Notes: generated by a model not told the origin, from the sequence alone. A DNA stretch of 64,000 nt from Scleromitrula shiraiana (GCA_028455995.1 JABELC010000006.1:620001-684000); one strand, 5' to 3'; positions 1 to 13,500 are shown, counted from the stretch's first letter. Program-made: numbers and translations.

Positions 1-1190
1 TTCGATATTTGGCTGATCAGGCCAATGAATGATCTAATTTGAGACCAGTGATGCCGTGAATATGGATCTGGTATCTCATTCTGGAGTCGAATCTTCTCAC
101 TAATATCGAGGGCAGATGATGTCGCCCCTAAACTTTTGAACATGTCCCTTACAATACTAGGCGATACCAAACGTTGAACTTGCGCATAAGATGCTCTCAA
201 GATATAGTTATATGCATGTCGAAGATCACCTAGCTCTTCAACACAACTCTCTTCTAGGATCCAGAGAATAATTTCATCGGGTAGTTTCCTTCCACAAGTT
301 ATCATGTTTTCAGCAAACCCCGAGACAAAAGTTTGACGTCTCAGCTGAGGATCGGTAAGATCATCTTTCCATTCTTTGGATATTGATGCTTTAGGAAAAG
401 GTTTCCTTTTACCAGGAAGACTTTTTCCCTCCGCCTCAAAAAAATACCACTGTTGATCCACATTTGTGGCTTCTGTTCTCCTCAACGCATTCAAGACCTT
501 TTGAGCATCTTTCGCACCTTTGCCATTGCCGTCATCTTTATCAGTCTTAATCTTGTGTAGGATTTCACCATGAACATCTAGAAGTCCGATTGGATCACCA
601 TCTTCGGTCATATCGGTATCTTCGGGTGCTTCCATCATTAACTTGACTCTCTTTCTACTTTCTTCGAGAGCGGCATCACTGGCTGCGCTATCCACGAGGG
701 ATTTCAAGTCAAACTTGAATTGTGGTTGGGTCCTTACAGCCAACGGCGACAGCTTAAAAGTTGATGTGGGTAGTTTTCTGGATCGAGATGCTCGGGGTGT
801 TGATGGGGCTTTGGTAGTGGAAGAAGTAGATATCGATATTGATTGCGCAGTCGGTCGCGGACCCCCAAAGATGGTACCGAGATCTGGGAGAGAATCGTCG
901 GAAGAATTGCCATCGTCCTCGTCATCTGAACCAGGGATTTCACGAATTGAAGCATCAGATAGAGGAGAGTTTTCTGACGCTGGAATGGGCGACAAAGAGG
1001 AACTTGGTTGGGAGGATGTATTGAAATTTGTATCGGATATTCTGACATCTGCTATAGTAGTAGAATTTGTCAATATCTCATCGTTATTGCTTGTATTCAT
1101 TCCAGGTAACATTTGAGTTGTGGGAGCAGGCTGCTTTGGTTTTGGTTCAAAGAAGGTGCTGATATCACCATTAAGTTTAGATTTTGACAT
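1..1190 (-). CDS. 5' part of a nuclear-type protein of unknown identity (runs off the left edge)
   Basis: Read on the minus strand from the ATG at 1190, the frame stays open to base 1 (about 396 codons), so the gene is truncated by the window edge. Residues 7-14 read NGDISTFF, which resembles a PCNA-interacting peptide (hydrophobic residue then two aromatics), although the usual first Gln is Asn. Residues about 20-170 are Ser/Thr/Pro/Asp-rich and look disordered, with an acidic SDDEDDGNSSDD stretch. From about residue 230 the chain becomes helical and hydrophobic (FVSGFAENMITCGRKLPDEI, then a Leu/Glu-rich helix), suggesting a folded C-terminal domain. I do not recognise the family securely. 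A DNA-repair scaffold such as an Nse6/SLF2-type protein is possible, but this is a guess from architecture. No intron is needed in the visible part. Confidence 0.75.
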   Translation of the reverse strand, partial: MSKSKLNGDISTFFEPKPKQPAPTTQMLPGMNTSNNDEILTNSTTIADVRISDTNFNTSSQPSSSLSPIPASENSPLSDASIREIPGSDDEDDGNSSDDSLPDLGTIFGGPRPTAQSISISTSSTTKAPSTPRASRSRKLPTSTFKLSPLAVRTQPQFKFDLKSLVDSAASDAALEESRKRVKLMMEAPEDTDMTEDGDPIGLLDVHGEILHKIKTDKDDGNGKGAKDAQKVLNALRRTEATNVDQQWYFFEAEGKSLPGKRKPFPKASISKEWKDDLTDPQLRRQTFVSGFAENMITCGRKLPDEIILWILEESCVEELGDLRHAYNYILRASYAQVQRLVSPSIVRDMFKSLGATSSALDISEKIRLQNEIPDPYSRHHWSQIRSFIGLISQIS

Positions 1191-2922
1191 TGTCAAGAAG
1201 TATGTCACCGTATACCCATTGATAGGTGGTTAGCAAATTAAATCCTCGTGTCTTTCACTTTTAATTTAATGAAGTTGTTTATCGTGAGCACGATAAGCGT
1301 TCCAAGGTTAGTTTTGGCAAATCGCGTTCTTCGCGCCGTTTGTGGGGTTAGTACACGCGCCAGTGCTATGTAATCACGTGAATGCTACATATTTTGACAT
1401 ATTGGATATTAGATAAGCATATCGAGAATCAAGCAGTTTGCAAGTCTGCGTTCACGTTCACGTTCACGTTCACGTTCATGTTGAAAAGTCTCAATATCGT
1501 TTCCTTAAAGTTAGAAGAATCCTTCTGGATGTTCATACTGTTAATACAGCTAAGTCATGACTTACCAATATGCCCCCCATATGGTGCATTTTTTAAAACA
1601 TTTGAGAATTAGCTTTTTTGACTATCCGGGGTTTTCGATGTTTGCACACATTATGCGTGAAGTGTACTAATAATATGATACAAGCTTAGTCTTCGCTGTG
1701 CCTCGTAAGCAATAAAATCGCCACGATTCATCAATTGCATAGGAAGTTAGGAAATTTAAGGAAAATAAGACAATGTATGCTTGAGATCATCTCTTCTCAC
1801 CTCATCATCATCATCATCATCGTCATCAAGATTATGCTCGGTTTTCCTTTTGATTTACCAGCTACAGTGGAATGAGTAAGTATGAGGGACGAATACAGTC
1901 GCCGTCTTATTTCTCTCTCCTCTTTTCTCCCCTCTCTTTGGGGAATTCCGATTTGCCGGTTTCGGATTTTTGCCGTAATAATAATAATAATAATAATAAT
2001 TTCGAAAAGGAATACCAACCTTACTATTATTACCACCAACAACTTACAAGGTCTAAATAAAGATCCAACACAGACCTTTCTGCAGTCATAGATAATGGAT
2101 AATAGATAATAAATGATGGAGTTCGAGAAAATGAGATCTACAATAGTTACGACGAATATTTCAATTCGAGACTTTCGAGAGTTGAGATTCATTTACTGAA
2201 GTATAGTCAAATATGATACTTGTCTGTACCTATAAGTACTAGCTAGTAGGTGCTTTATACAGCATCTCGAGTATCTAGATGTATCAAATTATATGTAATG
2301 TATGTATAACTTTTTAATCAAAAATATATGATGTACTAATGTATTAATGTATTAATTTATTAATTTATTAATTTTCCCCTTTTATGCAGAACATCTAATT
2401 ATATAACTCACTAGATGACAACCTTAAAATGAATGAGGCGAGGATGACGATGATATTCTACCCAGACCAGACTCCCAGATATTCGGCCGAGTTACCGTAA
2501 GAAAATATTCCCAGCCCCTTCCACCACCTGCGCATCGATCCAGCCATGTTTTGAGAGTAACACAGGTATGCAGGTAGGTATGCAGGTATGCAGGTATGCA
2601 GCCAGTTTACATATCAACTGTGGACTTGAGATGAAAGTAGGTATTGTACAGTGAAAGTAATAAGTACTTCATTTGTAACCCTCCAAGAGATTTAGGAAAT
2701 TCAGCCTTTTTAAAATATTATATAGTGGCATTGGCATTTGGGTGAGCATTGACATACATTGCCTGCTCCTGCCTATCTAATATCTGCGGCACTGCACACT
2801 TAGCTTACTACCTACTACCTACTACCTCCTACCTCCTACCTAGGGGGGTAACTGTATGTACTATTCTTCCTACTCGGACTCTCCCTCTCTCCCTTGCTCT
2901 GTCATATGTACAAATTCCAATA

Positions 2923-3028
2923 CATACTATACATACTATACATACTATACATACTATACATACTATACATACTATACATACTATACATACTATACATACT
3001 ATACATACTATACATATTATACATACTA
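2923..3028 (+). repeat. Nonamer tandem repeat CATACTATA
   Basis: About eleven to twelve near-perfect head-to-tail copies of a 9-base unit are visible, with one C-to-T variant near the end. Because the unit is a multiple of three, it stays open in several frames and produces spurious repetitive ORFs. Confidence 0.95.
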
Positions 3029-3177
3029 CTGTCAGTCTGTACTATACCAAGCATCTTTTCCCTTCAAAGAGGACAAAAGTTCGATTCAGTTTGTTCTACT
3101 TGTCGTGATTCTTCTAAAGAAGGGTTATTAGTTCTTTCATTCTTTGCTAACCTCAAGAACAAACATCTCTACATCTA

Positions 3178-3225
3178 CCGTACATCCTGAATATCCAACC
3201 TCGGAATTAAATTCAGGATGTACGG
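3178..3225. repeat. Perfect 15-bp inverted repeat (stem-loop)
   Basis: The arm CCGTACATCCTGAAT at 3178-3192 is exactly reverse-complementary to ATTCAGGATGTACGG at 3211-3225, with an 18-base loop. It could fold as a hairpin in RNA or be a remnant of a small inverted-repeat element. Confidence 0.9.
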
Positions 3226-4393
3226 AAGTAAAAGGATGTTGATTTCAAATCCTTATACTTTTATGCTTTTATACTTTTATATGAACACAATATATATATA
3301 TAAACACAATATATATGAACACAATATATATGAATGAATGATGATGATTTTACGAATAAAAGAGCAAAACAAAAAGTAATTACAGACTTGTAGAGTATAA
3401 TAGTAAATAAGAACAGCGGTACTTTATAGAAATAATTATATCCGCTTTCCGAACGGTTTCAAATGGCGTTGAGCTGCTACTTACGACTTTTTTTTCTTGT
3501 TGATTACTGTTCAGTGCTCAATAAGCATTAACCCCCTCCCCTCAAGAAATCCCCAAGACGCCAAGCTAAGGACCTTTTTTGACATCAGAGAGTGAAATCT
3601 GTTCCTCCTCCCTCCTTCGGTCTTTCATTGAATCCGAATCTAAGTGCAAATTTCCATTTCCATTTCTATTTCCATTTTCATTTTCATTTTCATTTTCATC
3701 TTCATTTCCATTTCAATTCACTTCTATTCATCTCTCATACTCATCACTTGTTCAAAACAACAACTTCTCTCTCAACCCTACTCTTACCTCGAAATATACT
3801 ATACTATACTATACTACACCATTTCTCGGACCCTTAAGGTTCTTTCTCCTTCAAGTTTCCTCGAACCTTCTCTTTTTCTACCATCGAGAACCATATTCAA
3901 ATTTCTCGAATCTTTCAAACAAAAAAACGCGATAAAAACTCCGGATAAGAATTCTTTCAAGTTAATTTGGTCGCATGCGATTTTTCCAATTTCAATTATT
4001 TATTTCAATTACTTTACTGGGGTTAAATATTTAGAATAGGGTGTCCGATGAGCGATCTCCTCTCCGACTCTTCCGGTGCCAATCTAGTTGTCATAAGCGA
4101 CCATTCTAATTGAAATTCATTTGAGTACCTATTACTTTATTGTACGTGCTTTTCTAGACACAACGTCGTAGCATCTATCATTGCACGATAGGACTTCTCT
4201 CTCTCTCACCTCAATTACGAAATTATTGTTAGGTTTCATTCATTCGTCTGGAACCTCTTTCTTTCGAACCTCATTTTCGCGAAGTACATCTCAATTCAAC
4301 TGAACATCATCAAAGTCTGGCGAACGAATTTGCACTGCCTGAGGGCTCTTACCTCATACTGGGCATCTGCCCCAATTTCAATCTTTCACAGCT

Positions 4394-7300
4394 ATGCCTG
4401 ACAATCCATTCGCCGCGCCTGAGGAGGAGGAGGAGCCAACTTTCCCGACAAAACGACTGAGATGGGCGACACAAAGAATAGCAGGTAAAGGCGGTCACAA
4501 CAAGAGAGGGTCAATAATGAATCGATTTCATCACCGTCCTTCGCAAAGTAGTGAGAAGAAGAGAGACTCAGCCGGTGCAAGTTCTACCGGAACGGACCTT
4601 GGCAGGATACAAGAGGGACAGAATGAACCGGAAGAACAAGCAGAAGAGGATGACAAAGATGGTCAAGGTCCTAGAACGATCTTCTTCAATATACCTCTAC
4701 CTCCGAGCGAGGTAGATGAGCAAGGTTATCCTCTAAGGAATTATCGTCGGAATAAGATTAGGACAGCAAAGTATACTCCTTTAAGTTTCATACCGAAGAA
4801 TATTTGGTTTCAATTTCATAACATTGCGAACGTGTATTTCCTTTTCTTAATTATTCTCACCGTGAGTTTGAAATTCTTACGTGTTTCAAGACCAAGCTGA
4901 TAATTGTTATAGATCTTCAGTATTTTCGGTGCATCCAATCCAGGACTTAACGCTGTTCCTCTTATTGTGATTGTCGCCATCACTGCTATCAAAGATGGAA
5001 TTGAGGATTATCGCAGAACGATTCTCGACAACGAGCTTAACAATTCTCCAGTACATCGACTTGTGGATTGGGATAACGTCAACGTCAGCGCTGATAATGT
5101 TTCATTGTGGAGAAGAATAAAGAAGGCTTCCACACGTGGAATTGTCAGGACTATCAAGAAAATGAAGAAGAACAATGAATTGCCAGGAGAGCAATATGCG
5201 AAACGCGCTATAGATGTAGAAGAGCCACGACCTTCATTTGAATCGAGAGCCGCGCGTGACGATATCCAGATGACACCGGTTTCTTCACCACTTCCTACTG
5301 AAGGCGGGCAACTCGAGGCTCCGGATCGTCCACAAACTGCGTTTTCATATGAAGCCAATGGGAAGGCACCAGCTGAAAAGAGTTTTGGTAGTTTGATAAA
5401 TCGTAATATTGCAACTACTGGAAAGCCTAGATTTCACCAGGATTATTGGAAGAATGTCCAGGTAGGCGATTTCGTCCGTATTTACAACGACGATCAGATT
5501 CCAGCAGATATTGTCATCCTTTCAACTTCGGATCCTGATGGAGCTTGCTACGTGGAGACGAAGAATTTGGACGGAGAAACGAACTTGAAGGTACGACATG
5601 CCCTTCGCAGTGGCCGAAGCATCAAGCATGCTCGGGACTGCGAGCGCACCGAGTTTACCATAGACAGTGAAGCTCCTCAGCCCAATCTTTACCAGTACAG
5701 TGCTGTCGCACGTTGGACACAATATGACTCAAAAGATGGCGAGGGTCAAGACATGGTCGAGCCTATTTCTATTAACAATCTTTTACTTCGTGGATGCAAT
5801 CTCAGGAACACAGATTGGATCTTGGGAGTCGTCATATTTACAGGTTTTGATACTAAGATTATGTTAAATTCCGGAATCACACCCAGCAAGCGTTCCCGTA
5901 TTGCTCGAGAACTCAATTGGAATGTTGTGTACAACTTTGTCCTTTTATTCGTCATTTGCTTTGCTTCAGGTTTGGTTGAAGGTATTATCTGGTCTCAGGG
6001 AGATAACACCATCGCCTTTTTCGAATTTGGCTCTATAGGTGGAAAACCAGCTCTCGATGGTTTCATTACCTTCTGGGCAGCCCTTATTCTCTTTCAGAAC
6101 TTAGTACCCATCTCCTTGTATATCACTCTGGAGATCATCAAGACTTGCCAGGCATTCTTCATCTACAGCGATACTGAGATGTACTACGACAAGATTGACT
6201 ATCCTTGCACCCCTAAGTCATGGAATATTTCGGATGATTTGGGTCAAATTGAGTATATCTTCTCCGATAAAACTGGAACCCTCACTCAAAACGTAATGGA
6301 GTTCAAGAAGGCTAGCATCAACGGTGTTCCTTATGGAGAGGCATATACTGAGGCCCAAGCCGGTATGCAGAAGCGTCAAGGAATCGACGTAGAGAAAGAA
6401 GGTGCTAAAGCGAAGGTGCAAATTGCGGCGGCGCGTACTAGAATGTTGACCGATATCAGAAAACTCCACGACAACCCTTATCTCCACGACGATGAGCTGA
6501 CATTTGTTGCCCCCGACTTTGTCTCTGATCTTGCTGGTGAAAGTGGTCGGGAACAACAAGATGCCAATCATCAATTTATGTTGGCCCTTGCTCTTTGTCA
6601 TTCAGTCATTTCGGAAACCACACCAGGAGATCCACCCAGAATCGAATTTAGGGCTCAGTCGCCAGATGAGGCAGCTTTGGTTGCTACTGCTCGTGACGTA
6701 GGATTCACAGTTCTAGGAAATTCGTCAGATGGTATTCGATTGAACATACAAGGAGAGGAACTAGAATATCGTGTGCTCAACACTCTCGAGTTTAATTCTA
6801 CAAGAAAACGAATGAGCGCTATCATTCGTATGCCAGATAATAGAATTGTTCTTTTCTGCAAAGGTGCTGACAGTATAATATACTCGCGCTTGAAACGCGG
6901 TGAGCAACCAGAGTTGCGCCGCACGACAGCGGAGCATTTGGAAATGTTTGCCAGAGAAGGTCTTCGTACTCTATGTATCGCCCAAAGAGACCTCAATGAA
7001 GAGGAGTACCAGAATTGGAACCGCGAGCATGAGTTTGCAGCAGCTGCTATCCAAGACCGTGAGGAAAAATTAGAAGCAGTATCGGACTTGATTGAGCGCG
7101 ATCTCACCTTATTGGGCGGTACCGCTATCGAGGATCGTTTACAAGAGGGGGTACCGGACACTATTGCACTTCTCGCCGAGGCTGGTATCAAACTATGGGT
7201 TCTTACTGGTGATAAAGTTGAGACAGCAATCAACATTGGTTTCTCGTGTAACTTGTTGAACAACGATATGGAACTTATTGTTTTCAAAATCGAGGACGAA

Positions 7301-8988
7301 CAAATCTCTACAGCATCAGCCGAGCTCGACAAGCACTTAGCCACCTTTAAGATGACTGGGTCTAACGCAGAATTGAAAGCCGCGAAGAAGAACCACGAAC
7401 CTCCAGCACCAACACATGCCATTGTTATTGATGGAGACTCGCTGAAGCTAGTGTTGGATGACGAACTGAGACAAAAGTTCCTTCTACTGTGTAAACAATG
7501 CAAATCGGTCCTTTGTTGTCGAGTCAGTCCTGCACAGAAGGCTGCTGTTGTAGCTATGGTTAAAGGAGGCTTAGATGTCATGACTTTGTCGATTGGAGAC
7601 GGCGCAAATGATGTTGCCATGATCCAGGAAGCTGATGTTGGTGTTGGTATCGCCGGAGAGGAAGGACGACAGGCTGTCATGTCTTCAGATTATGCCATCG
7701 GTCAATTCAGATTTCTTCAACGACTCGTACTGGTTCATGGCCGATGGTCATACCGCAGACTGGGAGAGACTATTGCCAACTTCTTCTACAAAAACGTGGT
7801 GTGGACATTTACTATCTTTTGGTACCAGATCTTTGCCAACTTTGATATGACGTATCTCTATGATTACACCTATATCCTTCTGTTTAACTTGGTCTTTACA
7901 TCCGTCCCTGTCATTTTTATGGGAGTTTTAGATCAAGATGTTTCGGACAAAGTATCCCTTGCAGTTCCACAACTTTACAGACGTGGTATTGAGCGAAAGG
8001 AATGGACTCAACCCAAGTTTTGGTAAGTATAGAAAGGCCTTCTCTCGAGAACATGAAACTAATTTTTTACAGGCTCTATATGCTTGACGGATTGTACCAG
8101 TCCGTTATTATATTCTTCATGGCTTGGTGCTTGTTCCGAGATGGAACTTTTGTCACATTGAGCGGTCAAAACATTGACGACAGAGAACGATTCGGAGTCT
8201 ACATAGCACCTGCTGTCGTTTTCGCTATCAACACGTACATTCTCATTAACACCTACAGATGGGATTGGCTCATGGTTCTTCTTGTTGTAATAAGTATCCT
8301 CTTGGTATGGTTTTGGACTGGGGTCTACTCGTCTTTTACCTCATCAGACTACTTTTACAAGGCAGCCGCCGAAATCTTTGCTCAAGCGAGCTTCTGGGCA
8401 GTAACAGCTCTATCTGTGATGCTGGCTCTTCTCCCACGATTCTGTATCAAAGCTGTGCAGAAGATCTATTTCCCATATGATGTAGACATTATCCGCGAGC
8501 AAGTCCGTCAAGGCAAATTTGACTATCTCGATCGACCTGATGAGCCGCTGGATTCAATGTCCAAAGGTGGTTCATCGGCGTCTTCCTCTGAGATTACGAA
8601 GCCGAGTAAGCACATCCACTATCCGAGCATTGATGAAGACCAACGACCCATTTACCCCCCTTCAGTTGCTCCGACCGCCGCCACTGGCACCACTACCCAT
8701 AATCCCCGAAGTCAAAATGGCAGTGATGGGACCGATTTTACCCGTCACCGAACGTCCTACGATCAGTATAATCCCCGTATATCAGTCGATCGTTCAAGTC
8801 CTACCTTTTGCCCTCGCGCGTCAGTCGATCGCGCCAGGCCTTCTTTCGACAGGTTACGTACCTCTATGGACCGCGTCCGGCCGAGTTTCGAAGCGAGTAA
8901 CGACTTTACATCAGCGGCTCTTCTGACCCGATTAGAATCCAGTCAATCGTTCGGACCATTAAGAAGTAGGAGGAGTGATCAGCAATAG
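4394..8988 (+). CDS. DNF1: P4-type ATPase, Dnf1/DnfA-like phospholipid flippase
   Basis: This gene encodes an aminophospholipid-translocating P4 ATPase that moves lipids from the outer to the cytosolic leaflet, for the Dnf1 class mainly at the plasma membrane and endosomes. Exons are 4394-4861, 4913-8022 and 8073-8988; the introns start GTGAGT and GTAAGT, and joining keeps the frame, giving 1497 aa. The N-terminal P4 motif with NYRRNKIRTAKYTPLSFIPK and the first membrane helix lies near residues 115-155. The actuator motif DGET starts at residue 376, the phosphorylated Asp of DKTGTLTQ is residue 608, and the GDGANDV hinge is near 1051. The C-terminal third holds the remaining membrane segments and a Ser-rich tail with repeated R-x-S-[VM]-D-R motifs. 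The insertion after the second helix (ILDNELNNSPVHRL) and the length fit Dnf1/Dnf2 better than Drs2. The function is firm; the exact subclass is inferred. Confidence 0.95.
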
Positions 8989-10513
8989 ATTTATGGGTGG
9001 ACGTAGAAAACTGACGAACTGTACCATAAACATTTTTTCTTTCTTTTGTCGATACAGGAGATTTTAAGCATAACGATCTGCAGGAGCGATCTATGATACA
9101 TTTGATATTCTTTTTTATTTTTGCATTGGCGTTGAGGGAGTTTAATATGACATGAAAAAGGTTATCGGCAAATTTATAGTTTTTGTGCTGGGAGGAAAGC
9201 GGTTCCAGGTTATTAATTTTATTTTACTTAGTTTACTTCTTTTTTCTTTTGCACAGAAGATAAGTTTTAGATTTGCAACTTCTGGTAGTGGTGGTGGTGG
9301 TGGTGGTGGTGGGTGGTGTTTATACACAATTATGGTGGTTGAGGGATCGGATGGTTGGGATGAATATGGTGGTCCTGTCCTTTGTATATAAGGCTGTTGT
9401 TATAGTGGATGTTTGTTGGTGGTATTGTAGGCAGACAAACATATAATTGCATAGAATTGAGATGTAGAGAAGAGAGTATGAGTATGAGTATGAGTATGAG
9501 TATGAGTATGAGTATGAGTATGAGTATGAGTATGAGTATGAGTATGAGTATGAGTATGAGTATGAGTATGAGTATGAGTATGAGTATGAGTATAAGTATG
9601 AGTATGAATATGAGTATGAGTATGATATGGTTATTAGTTCTATGGATATCTAGTTCATGTACCCTACCTATATAGATAGCCTATTTATGGTTGTCGTTGT
9701 CATTGTCGTTGTCGTTGGCGCTGGTGGATTGGGATGGGAAATCTTAGGAGTAGAATAGATATAATAAATTGCATTTGGATTTCTAGATAGAACTTCCTTC
9801 AATGGACAATTAACAATTATGCGAATATCAAATCATGTGCTGTATTATCTAGAATCAAGTCGAGCATTCCAAGATTAAAAAGAATTCGATGTTGTATATG
9901 GCTATCTGTATATACATAATGCTGTCAAGTAATAATAGGATTGTTTATTGTAGGGCTCTAGGGCTGTTATTAAGTTAGCCTTACCTAGCCTTGCTGTGCC
10001 TTATGCCTTATGCAAGGCTCTACAGCACCTACCCATCAAATCAATCAATTAAAGTGGTTACGCGACATGGGGAAAATTATCGCGTCTTCGAACCTTGAAT
10101 TTCACGCTTATCATCTTCTTCCTAAATGCTTCATTCATATACTTTCCTAATTCTTGAATTGTAATACTGCTATCTTTCATATTCACAATCTTTCAAATTT
10201 GGCTGGTGAATTGATATCTAACTTCTTCCTTAGATCTTCTTTTCGAATTCCATGATTCGTTACTCATACCTCTAAAGTTCTTTTAAATAAATTCTGAAAG
10301 AGGGCCTTTATTTCATTCCTTCAAGTCGCTGGTGCTTGTCCAATTGTCAAAAATTTGATAAAACAATAATCTTTCACCTTTTGACTCTTAGCATTCCTAA
10401 TTTGCTAGCTAGAGTCCTGCTTTCCTACTTTATCTTCATCAATATTTGATCTTCTCAACTCTTGCAATTATAATCCCCATGCTTGTTTTATAGATAGAGA
10501 GAAATCGGCAACT
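8989..10513. other. Intergenic spacer between the flippase and SEN1 genes
   Basis: The spacer contains the flippase 3' region, a GGT run near 9290-9313, a long GAGTAT hexamer array and a CT-rich stretch at about 10100-10500 that probably includes the SEN1 promoter and leader. I see no gene. Confidence 0.7.
9474..9628 (+). repeat. GAGTAT hexamer microsatellite
   Basis: About 25 tandem copies of GAGTAT run almost uninterrupted, with a few point variants at the right end. The repetitive Met-Ser reading frame across it is an artefact of the repeat. Confidence 0.97.
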
Positions 10514-13500
10514 ATGCGTGATGAAGCGGATATTATGGACGAGCTCCATGGGCTCAATGGGTATGTACATTAGATACTTAGCTTGTGCATACAATAAACT
10601 CTTGCTCACTTTCTGCTTAACAGAGAATTAAAGAGCTTTCCTCCCGATGCCCATTGGTTTTGTCCCAAACGAAATGACGAAGATTACGTCGACTACTCTC
10701 GCCCCGATGAAGCGGAAGAGAAGATGAGCGCAGAAACGAAGAAAGAGCTTATACAAGATTCGCATAAGAGACAAAATGTGGCATACAAGTATTCGCTCAT
10801 CGTGGGACTGGCTGCGGAAGTTGGTGGTGCCATGGTAGAGGAGTATACTCAGCGGTTGAATCAACTTTTAACTTCGTGTGACAAGTGTGTACATAATTGG
10901 CATATAGGTCGCAAGGCATACTTGAAAGACTTAGCGGAACAATTCGATGAAGATACTGTCGCAGAGCTATCAAATCGCCTTAACGCTATCGATTTCCAAC
11001 GTATAGATAACGGTCTGAAGGAGAGTCAGAGGGTGATATCTGCAGAAGAGCCTCATATGCGAACGCAGAAATTACTTGCTGGATACGACTCTGCTCTCCT
11101 ACTTTCTCTTTATGAATCGCTTTGCTGTGTCGACTATCATAAAGATGCGGATAATCTCTCGAGGCACTTTGACTATGTCTTCGAGCAAATTCAAGCAAAG
11201 AAGGTTCTTCGAATTAGTGATATATTGCCAGCGACGGGTCGTTTTCTCTTCGACAGCAACGTTATACGATCACGATTTGCGAGATGCGCTTGGCAGAAAG
11301 CCACGACAATGTTAACCTCTGAATCTTTCGAATGGGTTGTGCACGATACCCTGTCAGAAGCAATTTTATCTGTATCCCAAGTCGGTCCCGACTATGATAC
11401 TACAATAAGATTTTGGGAAGGGTTTCTCTTGATTTTAGAAAGGCTGGATGAGGGCCTAGTAACGCATTCGCTGCGTGGAATGGAAGTTCAGCCAAACGTC
11501 TACCTACTTGCACTTCAACATCTAGCATGTAAATCAGAAAAGATTGTTCAGCTACTTATCCAAGTACATAGATCTCTTCTTAAGAAATCGCCAAAAAGCT
11601 TTTGGGCCGCTTTTGGTACAATATCCCCTGCGACAGTCGCAGAGCAAATTTTCACGAGTCCTATGTTTGACAGGCACCTCTCCAGGATTGAAGAATATGG
11701 AAACCCAGAGACTTCATTCGCTATAGCATGGGTACCCGAGTTCATTGAATCATTGCCTTCTGACCACCGATATGATATTTGCGGGTCATTCCTCTACCAT
11801 TTACTAGAGAGATTACAGGATGGAAAATACCCAGAGAATGCTAGACTTGCTTGCTGTTGTGCTGGTCTTGATGCCCTCCGTGCCACATTAGAAACTTTTG
11901 TCGACTCATCGTATAATATAAACCCATCAACATCTCTGATTATCATTAACAATATTATGGATCTCGTCGATAAGCACAAGGCTACGATAGTTGGTTGCGT
12001 CGATCTCAAAGACCCTGGTCATAACCAAGTCGAACTGAGGCGACTTGGTATGTTAGTGATACGAAATGCCCTAGCATTGGATTGCAAAGCTTTAGGTGCA
12101 GAGTTTCAGGCTCTTGTTAATGATATTCCGATTCAGCAGGGCCTCAGGAGTCACTCGCAATCAATCTGGCAGACCGTCCTCGATATCTTTCGACCAGGAA
12201 ACGTGGACCTGGCTAAAACTATCCTCTCAGCTACGTCTCATCTTACCGGTCTGGATGAATTAACACCGAAAGATAAAAAGAAGGCCACGCTTCCCCCGTC
12301 TCATCTTCAATACAATAAAGACTTCCGCCAGCTCACGGAGAATATCTCCAGGATTTTCGAGCGCCTCAGCGATTTTGACGCTCCCCATCTAATTCAAATG
12401 TATCAAGACTCCCAGACTGCTCGTCCTCTGTTTGCAGCTCTCGTCTCTGCCGATCAACAGATATATGAGGCAGCTGTCGAGGTGGTAAAAGCAGCCACGG
12501 ATCATTCCAGCAAGCGAGAGGCGATTTCGAGTTTACTTGAGGTAGCATTCGTGCCGATGTTGAACTCCTTAACTTATGCAGTCACCAAGATAACAAAAGC
12601 TCGTAACTTCTCTCCAATGCCATACATGATTAAAATTGGCCGAGATATGCTAAATGCTCTTTGTGGGAATATTGGATATCTCCGAAACCACACCTCTTTA
12701 AGCAGTGTAGAAAAGAACGCTGTTATGACTTGGTGGTTTGGTCAATGGCGAGCCTTGGACATGATGTTCTCTACCACCGAAACGTGGGGGATGCGTGTAC
12801 AACGCCCGAAGGAAGATATGCAAGATTTCTGTAGAGATGGAATGGAATATGCCGAGTCTCTCTTCAACCAATACAGTATCATCGCTTCTGCTTTAGGTGA
12901 ATCTTCCGGCAGTAGTAATGGTGAGCTGTCTGGACGTGACTCGTCAAAAGATGCTCTTCAAAGAGTTTTGCAAGTTGTCTGCCAGAATGTTAATGGCCTA
13001 ACTATGATGCTCAGATTAAGAGATGCCTACTTAGTCAGTGTAATCACAAGTTTACTAGGGAAGCTTCTTCGGTCACTTGCAGAATTTGACTCGGAAGTTG
13101 ACAAATTTGCATTGGAATATATCCAAGATGCTTGTAAGAATGAGAATGAGAGAGGTTTCAGAAAGACGAATCTCACAAAACAGCAAAAGGCCGAACTGCG
13201 CGCTGCTCTAGATGAGCACAAGGGTGTGGAGATTATTGATGCTTTCCCATCCACAATCGCTAAGAAGCAAGCCACGATTGCAGACATATGGTCAAAGCCG
13301 GTAGGAGGTGCAAAGTATGAAGATCTTTCCAACCGCCAGACGAACCAGGCACAAAACTCGCTCGAGATGTGGTCAAAGTCTGGGGATGATAAGCAATACG
13401 GATCAATTACTACAATTCAGCCGAAGACTTCAATGATGGGCTCTAGCATGAATAGTTTGATACCTAAGGTTTCCGATAAACAAAAGTCTGTCCTAGATCA

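Larger units (their letters stand above)
1191..4393. other. Intergenic spacer with microsatellites and a hairpin
   Basis: I see no supportable gene in this spacer between two divergent genes. It holds a CGTTCA run near 1450, CAT and AAT triplet runs near 1800 and 1975, a nonamer array at 2923-3028, a perfect 15-bp inverted repeat at 3178-3225, and a CATTTT/CATTTC pyrimidine tract at 3650-3720. That tract probably lies in the flippase promoter or leader. ORFs here are translations of these simple repeats. Confidence 0.7.

Noticed and set aside
3579..4039. Several 80-130 codon ORFs upstream of the flippase
   Set aside because: They translate a pyrimidine-rich CATTTT/CATTTC tract in three frames at once, which marks repeat artefacts in a probable leader.
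9409..9675. Met-Ser repeat ORF
   Set aside because: It is simply the translation of the GAGTAT microsatellite.
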